A stretch of DNA of 64,000 nucleotides from Bacilli bacterium (GTDB lineage: Bacteria > Bacillota_I > Bacilli_A > RF39 > UBA660): positions 1-64,000 of the forward strand of contig JAFUTO010000012.1 of the NCBI GenBank assembly GCA_017484205.1. The letters run 5' to 3'. The notes under the pieces were generated by a model. That model did not search any database, had not been told where the DNA came from, and worked only from the letters and a program-made list of their open reading frames with translations. Below, piece after piece: positions 26,005 through 34,209 of the stretch. Within the stretch, counting starts at the first letter, position 1, and the number at the start of each line of letters is the position of its first letter. The position numbers were made by a program, and so were the translations under genes.

Positions 26005-26017
26005 CTGCTATTTTTTA
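25990..26017 (+). terminator. Terminator after the kinase gene
   Basis: TAGCAG (25991-25996) pairs with CTGCTA (26005-26010) followed by six T residues that overlap the next LytTR repeat. Confidence 0.65.
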
Positions 26018-26039
26018 CGCCTATGTCGTATTTTGTTAC
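26010..26039 (+). promoter_or_regulatory. LytTR-type operator, copy 3 (surface protein promoter)
   Basis: ATTTTTTAC (26010-26018) and ATTTTGTTAC (26030-26039), period 21, are nearly identical to the pairs at 23801 and 24617. This makes the surface protein at 26102 the likely target gene of the two-component system. Confidence 0.65.
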
Positions 26040-26101
26040 ATATATATAGATATTAATTATGGATAAGGATATAATATATTTGTATATTAGGAGGAAAGAA
26101 A

Positions 26102-27529
26102 ATGAAAAAGAATTTTAAATTATTTATAACTATTTTAGTTGCTTTAATAGTTATACCAGGTGTATCTGCCAAAGAAATTACAAGTGTAGAAATCAATAAT
26201 GTATTTACTGACTTGGAAATCGGCATGACAGAGAAGGAAGCATTCAAAGGAACAGTAACATCAGAAGATTATAAGAAAGAATATGAAAGATGGGGTTTTG
26301 AAGATCTTTCAGGTTATGGTATTGATTCCACAGGTGGTGGATATGTATCAATGGATAAATATCTAGAAAATGGACTTGAAGGAGGTATGTATTATTATTC
26401 AGTAGGTTTTAGAGCTTTAAATGGTAATACATTCGCTAAAAATGTAATATTAAAAATTAATGGAAAAACATACGATACTAAAATGTCATATTGTACTAAA
26501 AATGTTGAAACAGGTGAAGAATCAACTGATTGTATATCTTTCACTAATATTTTTACAAAAGAAGTGTTAGGATATGGTGAAATAGGAGAAGTTAATTATT
26601 CTACTGAAATATTTATTTATGATGAAAACACAGATAAATATTATTTATATGATGGAACTGATACTTTAGTAGAAATTGTTGGATTTGGAGATTCTAATGA
26701 TAATTTAATCGATTATGAAGATTTAGAAGAATTATCTACTAAAGATATAAAAAATGGTACTGCATGGTTAAAAAAATATGCTGATGTCATTGATGTAGAA
26801 GTATATTTAGACGAAGTAGAGGATGACAATGGAATTAGTTATGTTGTAAAAGGAGAAGGTACAATAAAAAAATATGTAGTACAAGCAGATGACACAAAAT
26901 CAGAAACTGATAAAGCTGCTGCTAAAGAAGTATCAAAACTAATTACTTTAGCTACAAATGGTGAAGAAGTAGAAGGTATATCTGAAACTTTGATAGATGC
27001 TATTAATGACGCTATTGCTAATGATAAAGAGGTAACTGCAGAAGTAGCAAGTGATGCTGTAGAAGAAAGTAAAGTATCAGATACTGTAAAAGAAAAAGTT
27101 ACTGAAGAAATTAAAAATAATGATTTAGTTAAAGGAGCTAGTGTATTAGGATATTTCGATATCAACTTAGAAATTAAAATAGATGGTGTAACACAAGAGG
27201 ATACAGTACATAATTTAACAAATGAAATTGAAGTATCTGTAGATGTAAAAGATTTAGTATCTAAACTAGAACCAGTAGCTAAAGGAATGTTAAGAGAATA
27301 TAAAGTAATAAGAATCCACAATAATGAAAGTGATGTATTAGATGCAGATTATAATGAAAACACAGGAATGTTGACATTTAAAACAGATAGATTTTCAGAT
27401 TATATAGTAACAACAAATGTAATAGAAGCACCAAATACATTAGATAATACAACTATATATTTTGCGTTAGCTATGATATCAGTAGTTGGAATGGTATTAA
27501 GTGCTTTATATTTAAGAAAAGAAGCATAA
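26102..27529 (+). CDS. LytTR-controlled secreted surface protein with APNTLDN sorting signal
   Basis: The 475-residue acidic protein has a signal peptide (1-23, cleavage near VSA-KE), a unique N-terminal half with Tyr-rich strands and two Cys residues, and a helical acidic segment (about 260-345). A C-terminal beta module (about 345-435) ends in DRFSDYIVTTN, similar to the module of the protein at 7076. It finishes with IEAPNTLDN, a hydrophobic span and RKEA. It has a strong AGGAGG site and a LytTR operator in front. It is probably anchored by the sortase at 13087. The biological role is unknown; adhesion or signal display is speculation. Confidence 0.87.
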   Translation: MKKNFKLFITILVALIVIPGVSAKEITSVEINNVFTDLEIGMTEKEAFKGTVTSEDYKKEYERWGFEDLSGYGIDSTGGGYVSMDKYLENGLEGGMYYYSVGFRALNGNTFAKNVILKINGKTYDTKMSYCTKNVETGEESTDCISFTNIFTKEVLGYGEIGEVNYSTEIFIYDENTDKYYLYDGTDTLVEIVGFGDSNDNLIDYEDLEELSTKDIKNGTAWLKKYADVIDVEVYLDEVEDDNGISYVVKGEGTIKKYVVQADDTKSETDKAAAKEVSKLITLATNGEEVEGISETLIDAINDAIANDKEVTAEVASDAVEESKVSDTVKEKVTEEIKNNDLVKGASVLGYFDINLEIKIDGVTQEDTVHNLTNEIEVSVDVKDLVSKLEPVAKGMLREYKVIRIHNNESDVLDADYNENTGMLTFKTDRFSDYIVTTNVIEAPNTLDNTTIYFALAMISVVGMVLSALYLRKEA

Positions 27530-27556
27530 AACAAGGTTATTACCTTGTTTTTTCTT
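27528..27556 (+). terminator. Terminator after the LytTR-controlled surface gene
   Basis: AACAAGGT pairs with ACCTTGTT and continues into T residues. Confidence 0.7.
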
Positions 27557-27619
27557 TATAAAACATTATAAATATGATAAAATTAATTAAGAAGTATTTT
27601 ATTATTAAGTAGGTGGATT

Positions 27620-28171
27620 ATGAATCTAAAATATATAGATTGTAATAAAAGTAAATATAAAGATGAGATAAGAAATCTATATTTAAATGCATTTCCAAAG
27701 GAAGAAAGATTCCCTTTTTGGATTTTAAAACATTCTATAAAAAATAATAATATATTAAATGTTATAATAGATAATGGTAAATTTGTAGGCATGGAATATA
27801 TTGTTAATTGTGATGATTCATTTTACTTAATGTATTTCGCGATATCTAAAGAATCAAGAAATAAAAGCTATGGATCTAAAGTACTTTCGGACTTAAAGAA
27901 AACATATAAAACTATATTTTTAAGTATTGAAAAACCGAATGATGATTTAAGTAGTAGAAGAAAAGAATTTTATTTAAGAAATGGGTTTTATGAGACAAAT
28001 AAGTATTATATAGATGCAGGTATTAAATATGAATTATTATGTACAAATAAAGATTACAAAATAACTGAAGAGTTACTTAGAAAAAGATATAGTAATATGT
28101 CTAATTCTAAAATAGTCAGATATATAATTGGTAAAACATTTAATATGAACAATATAAAATTTATAAGGTGA
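27620..28171 (+). CDS. GNAT family N-acetyltransferase
   Basis: The 183-residue protein shows the GNAT layout: AFPKEERFP near the start, FVGMEYIV strand, YLMYFAISKESRNKSYGSKVLSDL (acetyl-CoA binding loop, though the usual Gln/Arg-x-x-Gly-x-Gly/Ala is degenerate), and REFYLRNGFYETN near the end. The substrate is not predictable. It is the first of a string of small accessory genes sharing similar ribosome-site junctions. Confidence 0.85.
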   Translation: MNLKYIDCNKSKYKDEIRNLYLNAFPKEERFPFWILKHSIKNNNILNVIIDNGKFVGMEYIVNCDDSFYLMYFAISKESRNKSYGSKVLSDLKKTYKTIFLSIEKPNDDLSSRRKEFYLRNGFYETNKYYIDAGIKYELLCTNKDYKITEELLRKRYSNMSNSKIVRYIIGKTFNMNNIKFIR

Positions 28172-28187
28172 TGAGGTGATGATATGA
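28154..28187 (+). repeat. Gene-junction repeat, copy 1
   Basis: This 34-base segment spanning the end of the GNAT gene, the ribosome site (GATGAGGTGATG) and the first bases of the next gene recurs at 28885-28918 with two mismatches. Confidence 0.6.
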
Positions 28188-28885
28188 AAAAACCAATAAT
28201 AGGAATAGTTAGTAAACCAAATAAGTTTGATATAAAGTTATTACAAAACCAAATAATATATGAGCCAGTAAGATGTGCAATATTAAAAAATGGTGGTTTA
28301 GCTATAGGTATATTACCAACACAAGAGACAGATAAATTTTATGAGGGTGAAGTAAGGGTTGATAAAACTGTATTAACAGACGCAGAAAAAAATGACTTAT
28401 ATAAATTGATTGATATGTGTGATGGAATAATATTGGAAGGTGGACTATCTAGTGCTAGTTATGAATATGAAGTTGCAAAATATGCTATAGAAAAAAATAT
28501 ACCATTGCTTGGTATATGTGCAGGATTTAATAATATTATTAGGGCTTCTGGTGGTAATGTTTTTCAAGATAAAAATAATAAAAGACATAATTTAGAAGAT
28601 GGATCTATTGCTCATAGAAATAAGATCATTGAAAATACTCTGCTATATAATATTTTGCAAAAAAGTGATATAGAAGTTAATAGTTTGCATACTTTCTTTG
28701 CTAAAGATGAAAATATAAAGAATTTGGAAATATCAGCATACTCTGATGATGGATATGTTGAAGCAGTAGAACTTAAGAATAAAAGGTTTTGCTTAGGTGT
28801 TAAATGGCATCCAGAACTAATGACTAATAATGAAGACATGAATAGAATATTTGAATATTTTATAAAGGCATGTAAAAGTAGATAA
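28184..28885 (+). CDS. Class I glutamine amidotransferase-like / peptidase C26 family protein
   Basis: This 233-residue protein has the nucleophile elbow LLGICAGFNNI (Cys about residue 111), ILEGG upstream, and the late catalytic pair GVKWHPEL (His about 206, Glu about 208). These features match gamma-glutamyl-GABA hydrolase/PuuD-like C26 enzymes, which hydrolyse gamma-glutamyl amides. The middle helix contains a specific HRNK and LHTFF region as in that family. It is linked to the GNAT gene by a 12-base gap. Confidence 0.88.
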   Translation: MKKPIIGIVSKPNKFDIKLLQNQIIYEPVRCAILKNGGLAIGILPTQETDKFYEGEVRVDKTVLTDAEKNDLYKLIDMCDGIILEGGLSSASYEYEVAKYAIEKNIPLLGICAGFNNIIRASGGNVFQDKNNKRHNLEDGSIAHRNKIIENTLLYNILQKSDIEVNSLHTFFAKDENIKNLEISAYSDDGYVEAVELKNKRFCLGVKWHPELMTNNEDMNRIFEYFIKACKSR

Positions 28886-28918
28886 TAAAATTTATAAAAT
28901 GATGAGGTGATGATATGA
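28885..28918 (+). repeat. Gene-junction repeat, copy 2
   Basis: Same 34-base junction as at 28154-28187 (two mismatches), again ending at a start codon. A looser version (TGGTGAGGTGAGATG) precedes the gene at 29617. Confidence 0.6.
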
Positions 28919-29580
28919 CTTTAGATGACTTAAAGACTGAATATGATAAATTACAGTTAAAATATGGAGCCAAAGAATTAGATTCTATTTACAATGGTGG
29001 GTGTACTGATAACCCAGATATATGTTTTGTATTTATGAATCCAACGGGTAAAAATATTGCTTCAGATAAATCATGGAAGGGTTTAAAATCTCCATGGATA
29101 GGAACAAAAAATATTTGGGATTTGTTTTATGAATTAAATCTTTTGGATAAAGATATTTATGATAAAATTAAAATTATTAAAGGATCTGAATGGACAGAAG
29201 AGTTCGCGAATAAGGTTTATGATAATGTAGTTAAACACAAATATTTTATTACTAATTTAGGAAAATGTACGCAAGTGGATGCTAGACCTTTACCTGATAG
29301 TGTTTATAAAAAGTATTTGAACTTACTAGAAAAAGAAATAGAAATTATTAATCCGAAAGTGGTAGTATTATTTGGAAATCAAGTGAGTTCTATTGTATTA
29401 AATGAAAAAGTTTCAGTATCAAAATGTAGAAAGCAACAATTTATTAAAGAAATAAATGGTAAGCAATATAAATGTTATTCTGTATTTTATCCTGTTGGTA
29501 ATGGTAGATTTAATATAGGAAAATCCATTGAGGATATTAAATATATTCTTGATACAATTAAAGAAAAAGTTGAAGTATAA
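28915..29580 (+). CDS. Uracil-DNA glycosylase superfamily protein
   Basis: The 221-residue protein has the UDG-fold motif ICFVFMNPTGKNIAS (in place of GEAPG/GQDPY), SPWIGTKNIWDLFYEL, FITNLGKCT (middle Asn as in UDG-like proteins), and PKVVVLFGNQVSS, typical of family 4/5-like UDG superfamily members. Such proteins excise uracil, but the atypical first motif leaves the activity open. It lies in the accessory gene string. Confidence 0.8.
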   Translation: MTLDDLKTEYDKLQLKYGAKELDSIYNGGCTDNPDICFVFMNPTGKNIASDKSWKGLKSPWIGTKNIWDLFYELNLLDKDIYDKIKIIKGSEWTEEFANKVYDNVVKHKYFITNLGKCTQVDARPLPDSVYKKYLNLLEKEIEIINPKVVVLFGNQVSSIVLNEKVSVSKCRKQQFIKEINGKQYKCYSVFYPVGNGRFNIGKSIEDIKYILDTIKEKVEV

Positions 29581-29616
29581 TAAAAGGCTCAATTACAAAA
29601 TGGTGAGGTGAGATGT

Positions 29617-30138
29617 ATGATATCTTTAAAAGAATATAAAGATTATCTAATTAATTATTATAGATATGAAATAGATAATAATCCTGAAAAGCGTAATGAA
29701 AGACAAATTGAATTATCTCATAAATATAATGATGATATGTTTTTAAAAGTAATATCTGATACTTATGATTTTATTAACGATATTTTTGCATCTGATACAA
29801 TAGATAATGATTATTGTTCTTTTGAATTAGAACCTGATGATATAGTATATATTTCACTTAATATTTGTGGTGGTGGTTTTCCAGATATAATATATACTGA
29901 TTTAAAAGGAAGAAAAATCAGTAGGTATATATTAAAAAACACTTTTGGAGATGGTTTTATTATTGAAGAAAGAGAAGAAGAAACACCATTTTTAGATGAT
30001 GGAGAAATTGGTATAATTGGTATTGAATGCGATTATTTATTATATATGCAAGGATTCCCTAAAAATATGAAAGAAATAAAAGAAAACTTATTTGGTAAAA
30101 ATAAACAGTTAATAAAAGTAGGTAATTTGAGTGCTTAA
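29617..30138 (+). CDS. Unknown acidic protein
   Basis: This 173-residue protein has no recognised family. The N-terminal half is helical and charged (LKEYKDYLINYYRYEID). The second half is beta-rich, with DDIVYISLNICGGGFPDIIYTDLKGR and a DGEIGIIGIECDYLLYMQGFP segment. A GTG three codons upstream lies inside the GTGAGGTG ribosome site, so the ATG at 29617 is preferred. Neighbours are a UDG-like gene and a NADAR gene. Confidence 0.7.
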   Translation: MISLKEYKDYLINYYRYEIDNNPEKRNERQIELSHKYNDDMFLKVISDTYDFINDIFASDTIDNDYCSFELEPDDIVYISLNICGGGFPDIIYTDLKGRKISRYILKNTFGDGFIIEEREEETPFLDDGEIGIIGIECDYLLYMQGFPKNMKEIKENLFGKNKQLIKVGNLSA

Positions 30139-30154
30139 AAATGAAACCAATGTA

Positions 30155-30181
30155 AACTGGTTGAATACGATACACTAACTA
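30155..30181 (+). repeat. Intergenic motif, copy 1 (before NADAR gene)
   Basis: A 27-base motif beginning AACTGGTT and containing TACGATACA and TAACTA recurs at 31387-31413 with three mismatches. A partial copy (GATATAGTAACT) lies near 30698. All lie just before a gene start, and a -10-like box overlaps the right end, so they may be shared promoters. Confidence 0.55.
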
Positions 30182-30200
30182 ATAATATGGAGATGATATA

Positions 30201-30671
30201 ATGTTAAAATTGTTTGATAATGGTAAAGAAATTAAATATGACATAAATATGTATTTAACAGATATATTCCCATTAGAAAATTTTTCAGCATTTGGACTTG
30301 TTATGGATGGAATATACTTTAAAACTGGTGAACATGCATTTCAATATTTAAAATTTAAAGATAAGAGTATATGTGATGAAATAATAAATTGTAATAGTCC
30401 ATATGATGCTAGGGTGTTAGGTGGAAAGTATAAAAATGAAAGAATATCTAATTGGTCAGAAGTTAAATATGACTATTTAGAAAAAGTATTTAAATTAAAA
30501 TTAGAACAAAATCAAATGGTTAAAGAAGCTTTACTAGCAACTAAAGATTATCTAATTTGTGAATATTGTATTGATGAAGATACTGAATGGGGATTAGATA
30601 AAAATGGAAATGGTGAAAATAGATTAGGCAAAGCTTGGATGAAAATAAGAGATGAAATAAGTAATACATAA
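30201..30671 (+). CDS. NADAR (YbiA-like, DUF1768) family protein
   Basis: The 156-residue protein carries NADAR signatures: FPLENFSAFGLVMDGIYF, TGEHAFQYLKFKD (about 49), and the C-terminal WGLDKNGNGENRLGKAWMKIRDE (about 133). NADAR enzymes are N-glycosidases. YbiA acts on early riboflavin intermediates, and other members remove ADP-ribose from guanine in DarT-type DNA ADP-ribosylation. No DarT is seen nearby, so which role applies is unknown. Confidence 0.88.
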   Translation: MLKLFDNGKEIKYDINMYLTDIFPLENFSAFGLVMDGIYFKTGEHAFQYLKFKDKSICDEIINCNSPYDARVLGGKYKNERISNWSEVKYDYLEKVFKLKLEQNQMVKEALLATKDYLICEYCIDEDTEWGLDKNGNGENRLGKAWMKIRDEISNT

Positions 30672-30732
30672 ATAAAATTAGTATTAATTGGGTGCCTGTG
30701 ATATAGTAACTTATATTAATGGAGGTCATTAT

Positions 30733-31356
30733 ATGGAGAAATTTTATTTTGAAATCCCATCAATAAAAAGAAAAGAAGAAATATTAGAATATCTTGATGA
30801 ATTTATAAATAATAAATCTGATATTAATGGAGTTGGTGCATTCGATAAAATAATATATGATGGTTTTACTTTTGAAGAAGCCCTTGATAGATGTTTAAAA
30901 ACTAAAGATGAAGAATATGCTAGAAGTATTAATAGGTGTCCAGGAAAAACTTTCCTTTTGATTAGGAAAAATGATAATAAACTTGTTGGATTTATTAATT
31001 TAAGATGGAATTTAACTGAACCTGTGCTTAAATTTGGTGGTCATATAGGATATAGTATAAGACCATCTGAAAGAGGAAAAGGTTATAATAAAATTAATTT
31101 ATATATGGTACTACAAGAAGCAAAAAAAGTTGGGCTTAGTAAAGTAATGTTAGATTGTAGTGTTAATAATCTAGCATCTGATAATACAATAAAAGCTCTA
31201 GGAGGAGTTCTTGAAAGATGTGAAATAGATCCTTGGGATAATGAACTTACTAATGTATATTGGATAGATGTAAATCAATCACTTGAAAAATATAAAGATA
31301 TATATGAACCATATATTTCAAAAAGCAAAGTAAAGCAAGTGAATAAATATGAATAG
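30733..31356 (+). CDS. GNAT family N-acetyltransferase
   Basis: The 207-residue protein has the acetyl-CoA motif GGHIGYSIRPSERGKGYNKINLYMVLQEA (Arg-Gly-Lys-Gly-Tyr, about residue 115), KLVGFINLR before it, and DCSVNNLASDNTIKALGG after it. The C-terminal YWIDV strand fits RimJ/RimL-like GNATs. An open extension to 30688 lacks a good start. GGAGG at 30721-30725 supports the ATG at 30733. Confidence 0.88.
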   Translation: MEKFYFEIPSIKRKEEILEYLDEFINNKSDINGVGAFDKIIYDGFTFEEALDRCLKTKDEEYARSINRCPGKTFLLIRKNDNKLVGFINLRWNLTEPVLKFGGHIGYSIRPSERGKGYNKINLYMVLQEAKKVGLSKVMLDCSVNNLASDNTIKALGGVLERCEIDPWDNELTNVYWIDVNQSLEKYKDIYEPYISKSKVKQVNKYE

Positions 31357-31386
31357 TGAAGAAAAAACTTACAAAAAATAAACATT

Positions 31387-31413
31387 AACTGGTTAATTAC
31401 GATACAGTAACTA
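31387..31413 (+). repeat. Intergenic motif, copy 2
   Basis: Same 27-base motif as at 30155-30181, 24 of 27 positions identical. TATAAT at 31412-31417 overlaps its right end and an AAGGAG site follows. Confidence 0.55.
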
Positions 31414-31435
31414 TAATAAAAAGGAGATGAAGGAT

Positions 31436-31693
31436 ATGAGTTTTTATGAAGAAATAGAAAGAGAATTTAAAAATGCTGGTATTGAAGGTAAAATAGTACC
31501 AGTTCCAGAAGAGTTAAAACCAACTCCTAAGGATTTTGCTGAATTAGAAGCAAGAATTGAAAGAGGAATGGAAGAAAATAGGAATATGCTGTTTTTAAGT
31601 GAAATCTATGCAGCAAATAGTATGCCTTGCGGAAATATAGAATCAACAAAGCAGATTAAAACTAAAAAATTGATAAATAATCAAAGGAGATGA
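31436..31693 (+). CDS. Small unknown protein upstream of rbgA
   Basis: This 85-residue acidic helical protein starts [19 protein letters not shown], has a Pro-rich middle ([13 protein letters not shown]), then a Glu/Arg helix and a basic tail. No family is recognised. An ATG at 31427 lies directly on the AAGGAG site, so 31436 is the better start. It is likely transcribed from the repeated intergenic motif and runs into rbgA. Confidence 0.65.
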   Translation: MSFYEEIEREFKNAGIEGKIVPVPEELKPTPKDFAELEARIERGMEENRNMLFLSEIYAANSMPCGNIESTKQIKTKKLINNQRR

Positions 31694-31698
31694 TTCTC

Positions 31699-32565
31699 AT
31701 GAATGAAAATAAAACAAACATTAACTGGTATCCAGGCCATATGGCTAAGACTAAAAGACTTATAAGAGAAAATCTAAGTTATATAGATGTAATATATGAA
31801 TTAGTAGATAGTCGTATGCCATATTCATCTAAGATACAAGAAATAGATGATATAGTTAGCAATAAACCTAGAGTTATAATAATGACTAAATATGATTTAT
31901 GCGATAAAGTAGAAACTAATAAATGGGTTAAATATTATGAATCTTTAGGATATAAAGTAATAAAGATGGATATTGAACATGATTTTGATAAAAAGGTATT
32001 TATAAATACTACTAAAGAAATATTGAAGGATAAGAATGATAAGAGAATAGAAAAAGGTTTAGAAACTAGAAAGTATAGAGTTTTAATAATGGGTATACCA
32101 AATGTAGGTAAATCAACATTGATAAATAGATTAGTAGGTAGAAAAGCTACTAAGACAGGTAATACTCCGGGTGTAACAAAAGATGTATCTTGGATTAGAA
32201 TAGATGATAATTTAGAACTTTTAGATACACCAGGTATTCTATGGCCTAAGATAGATGTAGGTAATATTGCACTTAATCTAGCTAGTTTTACAGCTATTAA
32301 AGAAGAGATATTGCCACTTAATGAAGTATCATTCTATATCCTAGAAACACTTGAAAAATTTTATCCTGATAAATTAGAAGAAAGATATGGATTTAATACA
32401 CTTGATGAAGATATAGTAGTTAATCTAGATATGATAGGTAAAAAAAGAGGATGTTTAATGCGTGGTGGAGAAATAGATTATGATAAAGTTATAACAATAA
32501 TTATTAATGATGTTAAAAATGGTTATATCAATGGTATAACATTTGATAGGTGTGAAGATGAATAA
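31699..32565 (+). CDS. rbgA: Ribosome biogenesis GTPase A
   Basis: This 288-residue circularly permuted GTPase is needed for late 50S assembly. It begins [14 protein letters not shown]4 (TKYDLCD, about 69) precedes G1 ([14 protein letters not shown], about 130) and G3 (LDTPGIL, about 175), the YlqF/RbgA order. The C-terminal helical domain has [24 protein letters not shown] lies 9 bases before the ATG at 31699; the earlier ATG at 31690 abuts it. The stop overlaps the mrnC start. Confidence 0.95.
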   Translation: MNENKTNINWYPGHMAKTKRLIRENLSYIDVIYELVDSRMPYSSKIQEIDDIVSNKPRVIIMTKYDLCDKVETNKWVKYYESLGYKVIKMDIEHDFDKKVFINTTKEILKDKNDKRIEKGLETRKYRVLIMGIPNVGKSTLINRLVGRKATKTGNTPGVTKDVSWIRIDDNLELLDTPGILWPKIDVGNIALNLASFTAIKEEILPLNEVSFYILETLEKFYPDKLEERYGFNTLDEDIVVNLDMIGKKRGCLMRGGEIDYDKVITIIINDVKNGYINGITFDRCEDE

Positions 32566-32929
32566 TATTGATAGTAAAAATGTTTTAGCTTTAGCTTATC
32601 TAGGTGACGCTATATATGAAGCATATGTAAGAAAATATTTATTGGATAAAAATATTGAAAAAGTAGATGAATTGCAAAAAGAATCTATCAATTATGTATC
32701 TGCTAAAAATCAAGCAAAATATTTATTAGAAATGATAGATAATGACTTTTTTACTGAAGAAGAAATTGATATAATAAAAAGAGGAAGGAATCATAAAAGT
32801 AGAAATCCTAAACATGTAGATACTGGAACATATCATAATGCAACGGGATTTGAAACATTAATTGGATATTTATATTTAAAAAACGATTATAAAAGAATAG
32901 ATGAGATAATGAATTATATCTTAAAATAA
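32558..32929 (+). CDS. mrnC: Mini-ribonuclease 3
   Basis: The 123-residue protein is an RNase III catalytic domain without a dsRNA-binding domain. It has [15 protein letters not shown] (catalytic Gly-Asp-Ala), the [14 protein letters not shown] helix, [13 protein letters not shown], and [10 protein letters not shown] with the second acidic position. Mini-III matures 23S rRNA ends in Bacillota. It is coupled to rbgA (ATGAATAA overlap) and followed by rlmB, a typical ribosome-maturation run. Confidence 0.93.
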   Translation: MNNIDSKNVLALAYLGDAIYEAYVRKYLLDKNIEKVDELQKESINYVSAKNQAKYLLEMIDNDFFTEEEIDIIKRGRNHKSRNPKHVDTGTYHNATGFETLIGYLYLKNDYKRIDEIMNYILK

Positions 32930-32938
32930 GGAGGAACT

Positions 32939-33628
32939 ATGTACGTATTTGGTAAAAATGTAGTAGAGAGTTTAATCCAAAATGGAAGAAAAATAAATAA
33001 AGCATTAGTATATAATGAATTTAGGGATAAAGATATATTAAATAGACTTAATTGTCCTATTAAATATTATGATTTAAATTATCTAGATAAAATAGTAGAT
33101 GGTAATCATCAAGGTATTATTGTTGATATTGATGATTATGAATACTATGATATAGATGATATCATTAAAGAAAATGGTTTTATAGTAATGTTAGATCATA
33201 TAGAAGATCCACATAACTTTGGTGCTATTATAAGAACTTGTGAGGCAGCAGGTGTAGATGGTATAATAATACCTAAGGATAGAAGTGTAGAAGTCAATGG
33301 CACAGTTATGAAGACAAGTGTAGGTACACTTGATAATATGAAAATAGTATCTGTTACTAATTTAACTCAAACAATAAAATATTTAAAAGGTAAAGGTTAT
33401 TGGATAACAGCAACAGATATGGAAGGAACTGATTATACTAAGATAGATTATAAAGGTTCTATTTGTATTGTAATTGGTAGTGAGGGTAATGGAGTATCGA
33501 GGTTAGTTTTAGAAAATTCAGATTTCATTGCTTCTATCAAGATGTGTGGTAAAGTAAATAGCCTAAATGCTTCAGTAGCTGCTGGTATAGTAGTATTTGA
33601 AGCTTTGAAACAAAGAAATGAAATATAA
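32939..33628 (+). CDS. rlmB: 23S rRNA (guanosine-2'-O-)-methyltransferase, TrmH/SpoU family
   Basis: The 229-residue SPOUT enzyme has a short substrate-binding N-terminal domain (YVFGKNVVESLI), then motif 1 LDHIEDPHNFGAIIRTCEAAGVDGIIIP (Asn/Arg of SpoU), motif 2 IVIGSEGNGVSRLV, and motif 3 KMCGKVNSLNASVAAGIVVFE. It methylates rRNA 2'-OH groups. AGGAGG precedes the start. It overlaps the sigma factor gene by 11 bases. Confidence 0.93.
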   Translation: MYVFGKNVVESLIQNGRKINKALVYNEFRDKDILNRLNCPIKYYDLNYLDKIVDGNHQGIIVDIDDYEYYDIDDIIKENGFIVMLDHIEDPHNFGAIIRTCEAAGVDGIIIPKDRSVEVNGTVMKTSVGTLDNMKIVSVTNLTQTIKYLKGKGYWITATDMEGTDYTKIDYKGSICIVIGSEGNGVSRLVLENSDFIASIKMCGKVNSLNASVAAGIVVFEALKQRNEI

Positions 33629-34199
33629 AGATTATAACGATAGTGAATTACTAAGTTATATAAGAGAAGAAAATGAAGAAGCTAATGAAATAATATATGA
33701 AAAATATAAACCTATGATTATTATGATTGCTAAAAAGATGGTAACAAAGTGTAATAGCATAGGTTTAGAAGTTAGTGATTTAGTTCAAGAAGGTATGATT
33801 GCCCTTGCAGAGGCAATTAGAACATATAATGATATAAAAGATGTTACTTTCTATACATATGTTAAAGTTTGTATCGAAAGAAGAATGATTGGTTTAATAA
33901 GAAAAAGTGGTAATTTAAGAAATAAATGTTTAAATAATGCGGTACCTTATGATATTGGTGAACCTTATAGTATTGAGGAAACTGTAAGTGATATTATTAA
34001 TCCAGAAAACAGTATGATAAGTTTAGAAAACAAAAAAGAATTATTAAGTAAGGCTAATGAAATATTAACTAAGCTAGAATATGATGTATTTAAACTAAAG
34101 ATAGAAGGTTTGAATTATAAAGAAATAGCTAAAGTACTAAATAAAGATGCTAAAAACATTGATAATGCATTAACAAGAATAAAAAATAAACTAAGATAG
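33618..34199 (+). CDS. RNA polymerase sigma factor, SigH-like
   Basis: The 193-residue sigma-70 family protein has region 2 with YEKYKPMIIMIAKKM, DLVQEGMIALAEAIRTYND and FYTYVKVCIERRMIGLIRK (core binding and -10 recognition), and a region 4 helix-turn-helix, LTKLEYDVFKLKIEGLNYKEIAKVL. The position after rlmB parallels sigH in Bacillota (rlmB-yacP-sigH region). The regulon (competence or stationary-phase type) is inferred from family only. Confidence 0.9.
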   Translation: MKYKDYNDSELLSYIREENEEANEIIYEKYKPMIIMIAKKMVTKCNSIGLEVSDLVQEGMIALAEAIRTYNDIKDVTFYTYVKVCIERRMIGLIRKSGNLRNKCLNNAVPYDIGEPYSIEETVSDIINPENSMISLENKKELLSKANEILTKLEYDVFKLKIEGLNYKEIAKVLNKDAKNIDNALTRIKNKLR

Positions 34200-34209
34200 T
34201 AGGTGATTT

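Noticed and set aside
26839-27321. Long open frame on the minus strand (160 codons) inside the LytTR-controlled surface gene
   Set aside because: It lies fully antisense to a well supported gene with signal peptide and sorting signal, its translation is Ser/Thr/Val-rich as expected from the mirrored codon pattern, and no ribosome site is present.
24700-27529. Agr-type quorum-sensing operon
   Set aside because: The kinase and LytTR regulator fit, but no AgrB protease or AgrD-like peptide gene is present in the gaps.
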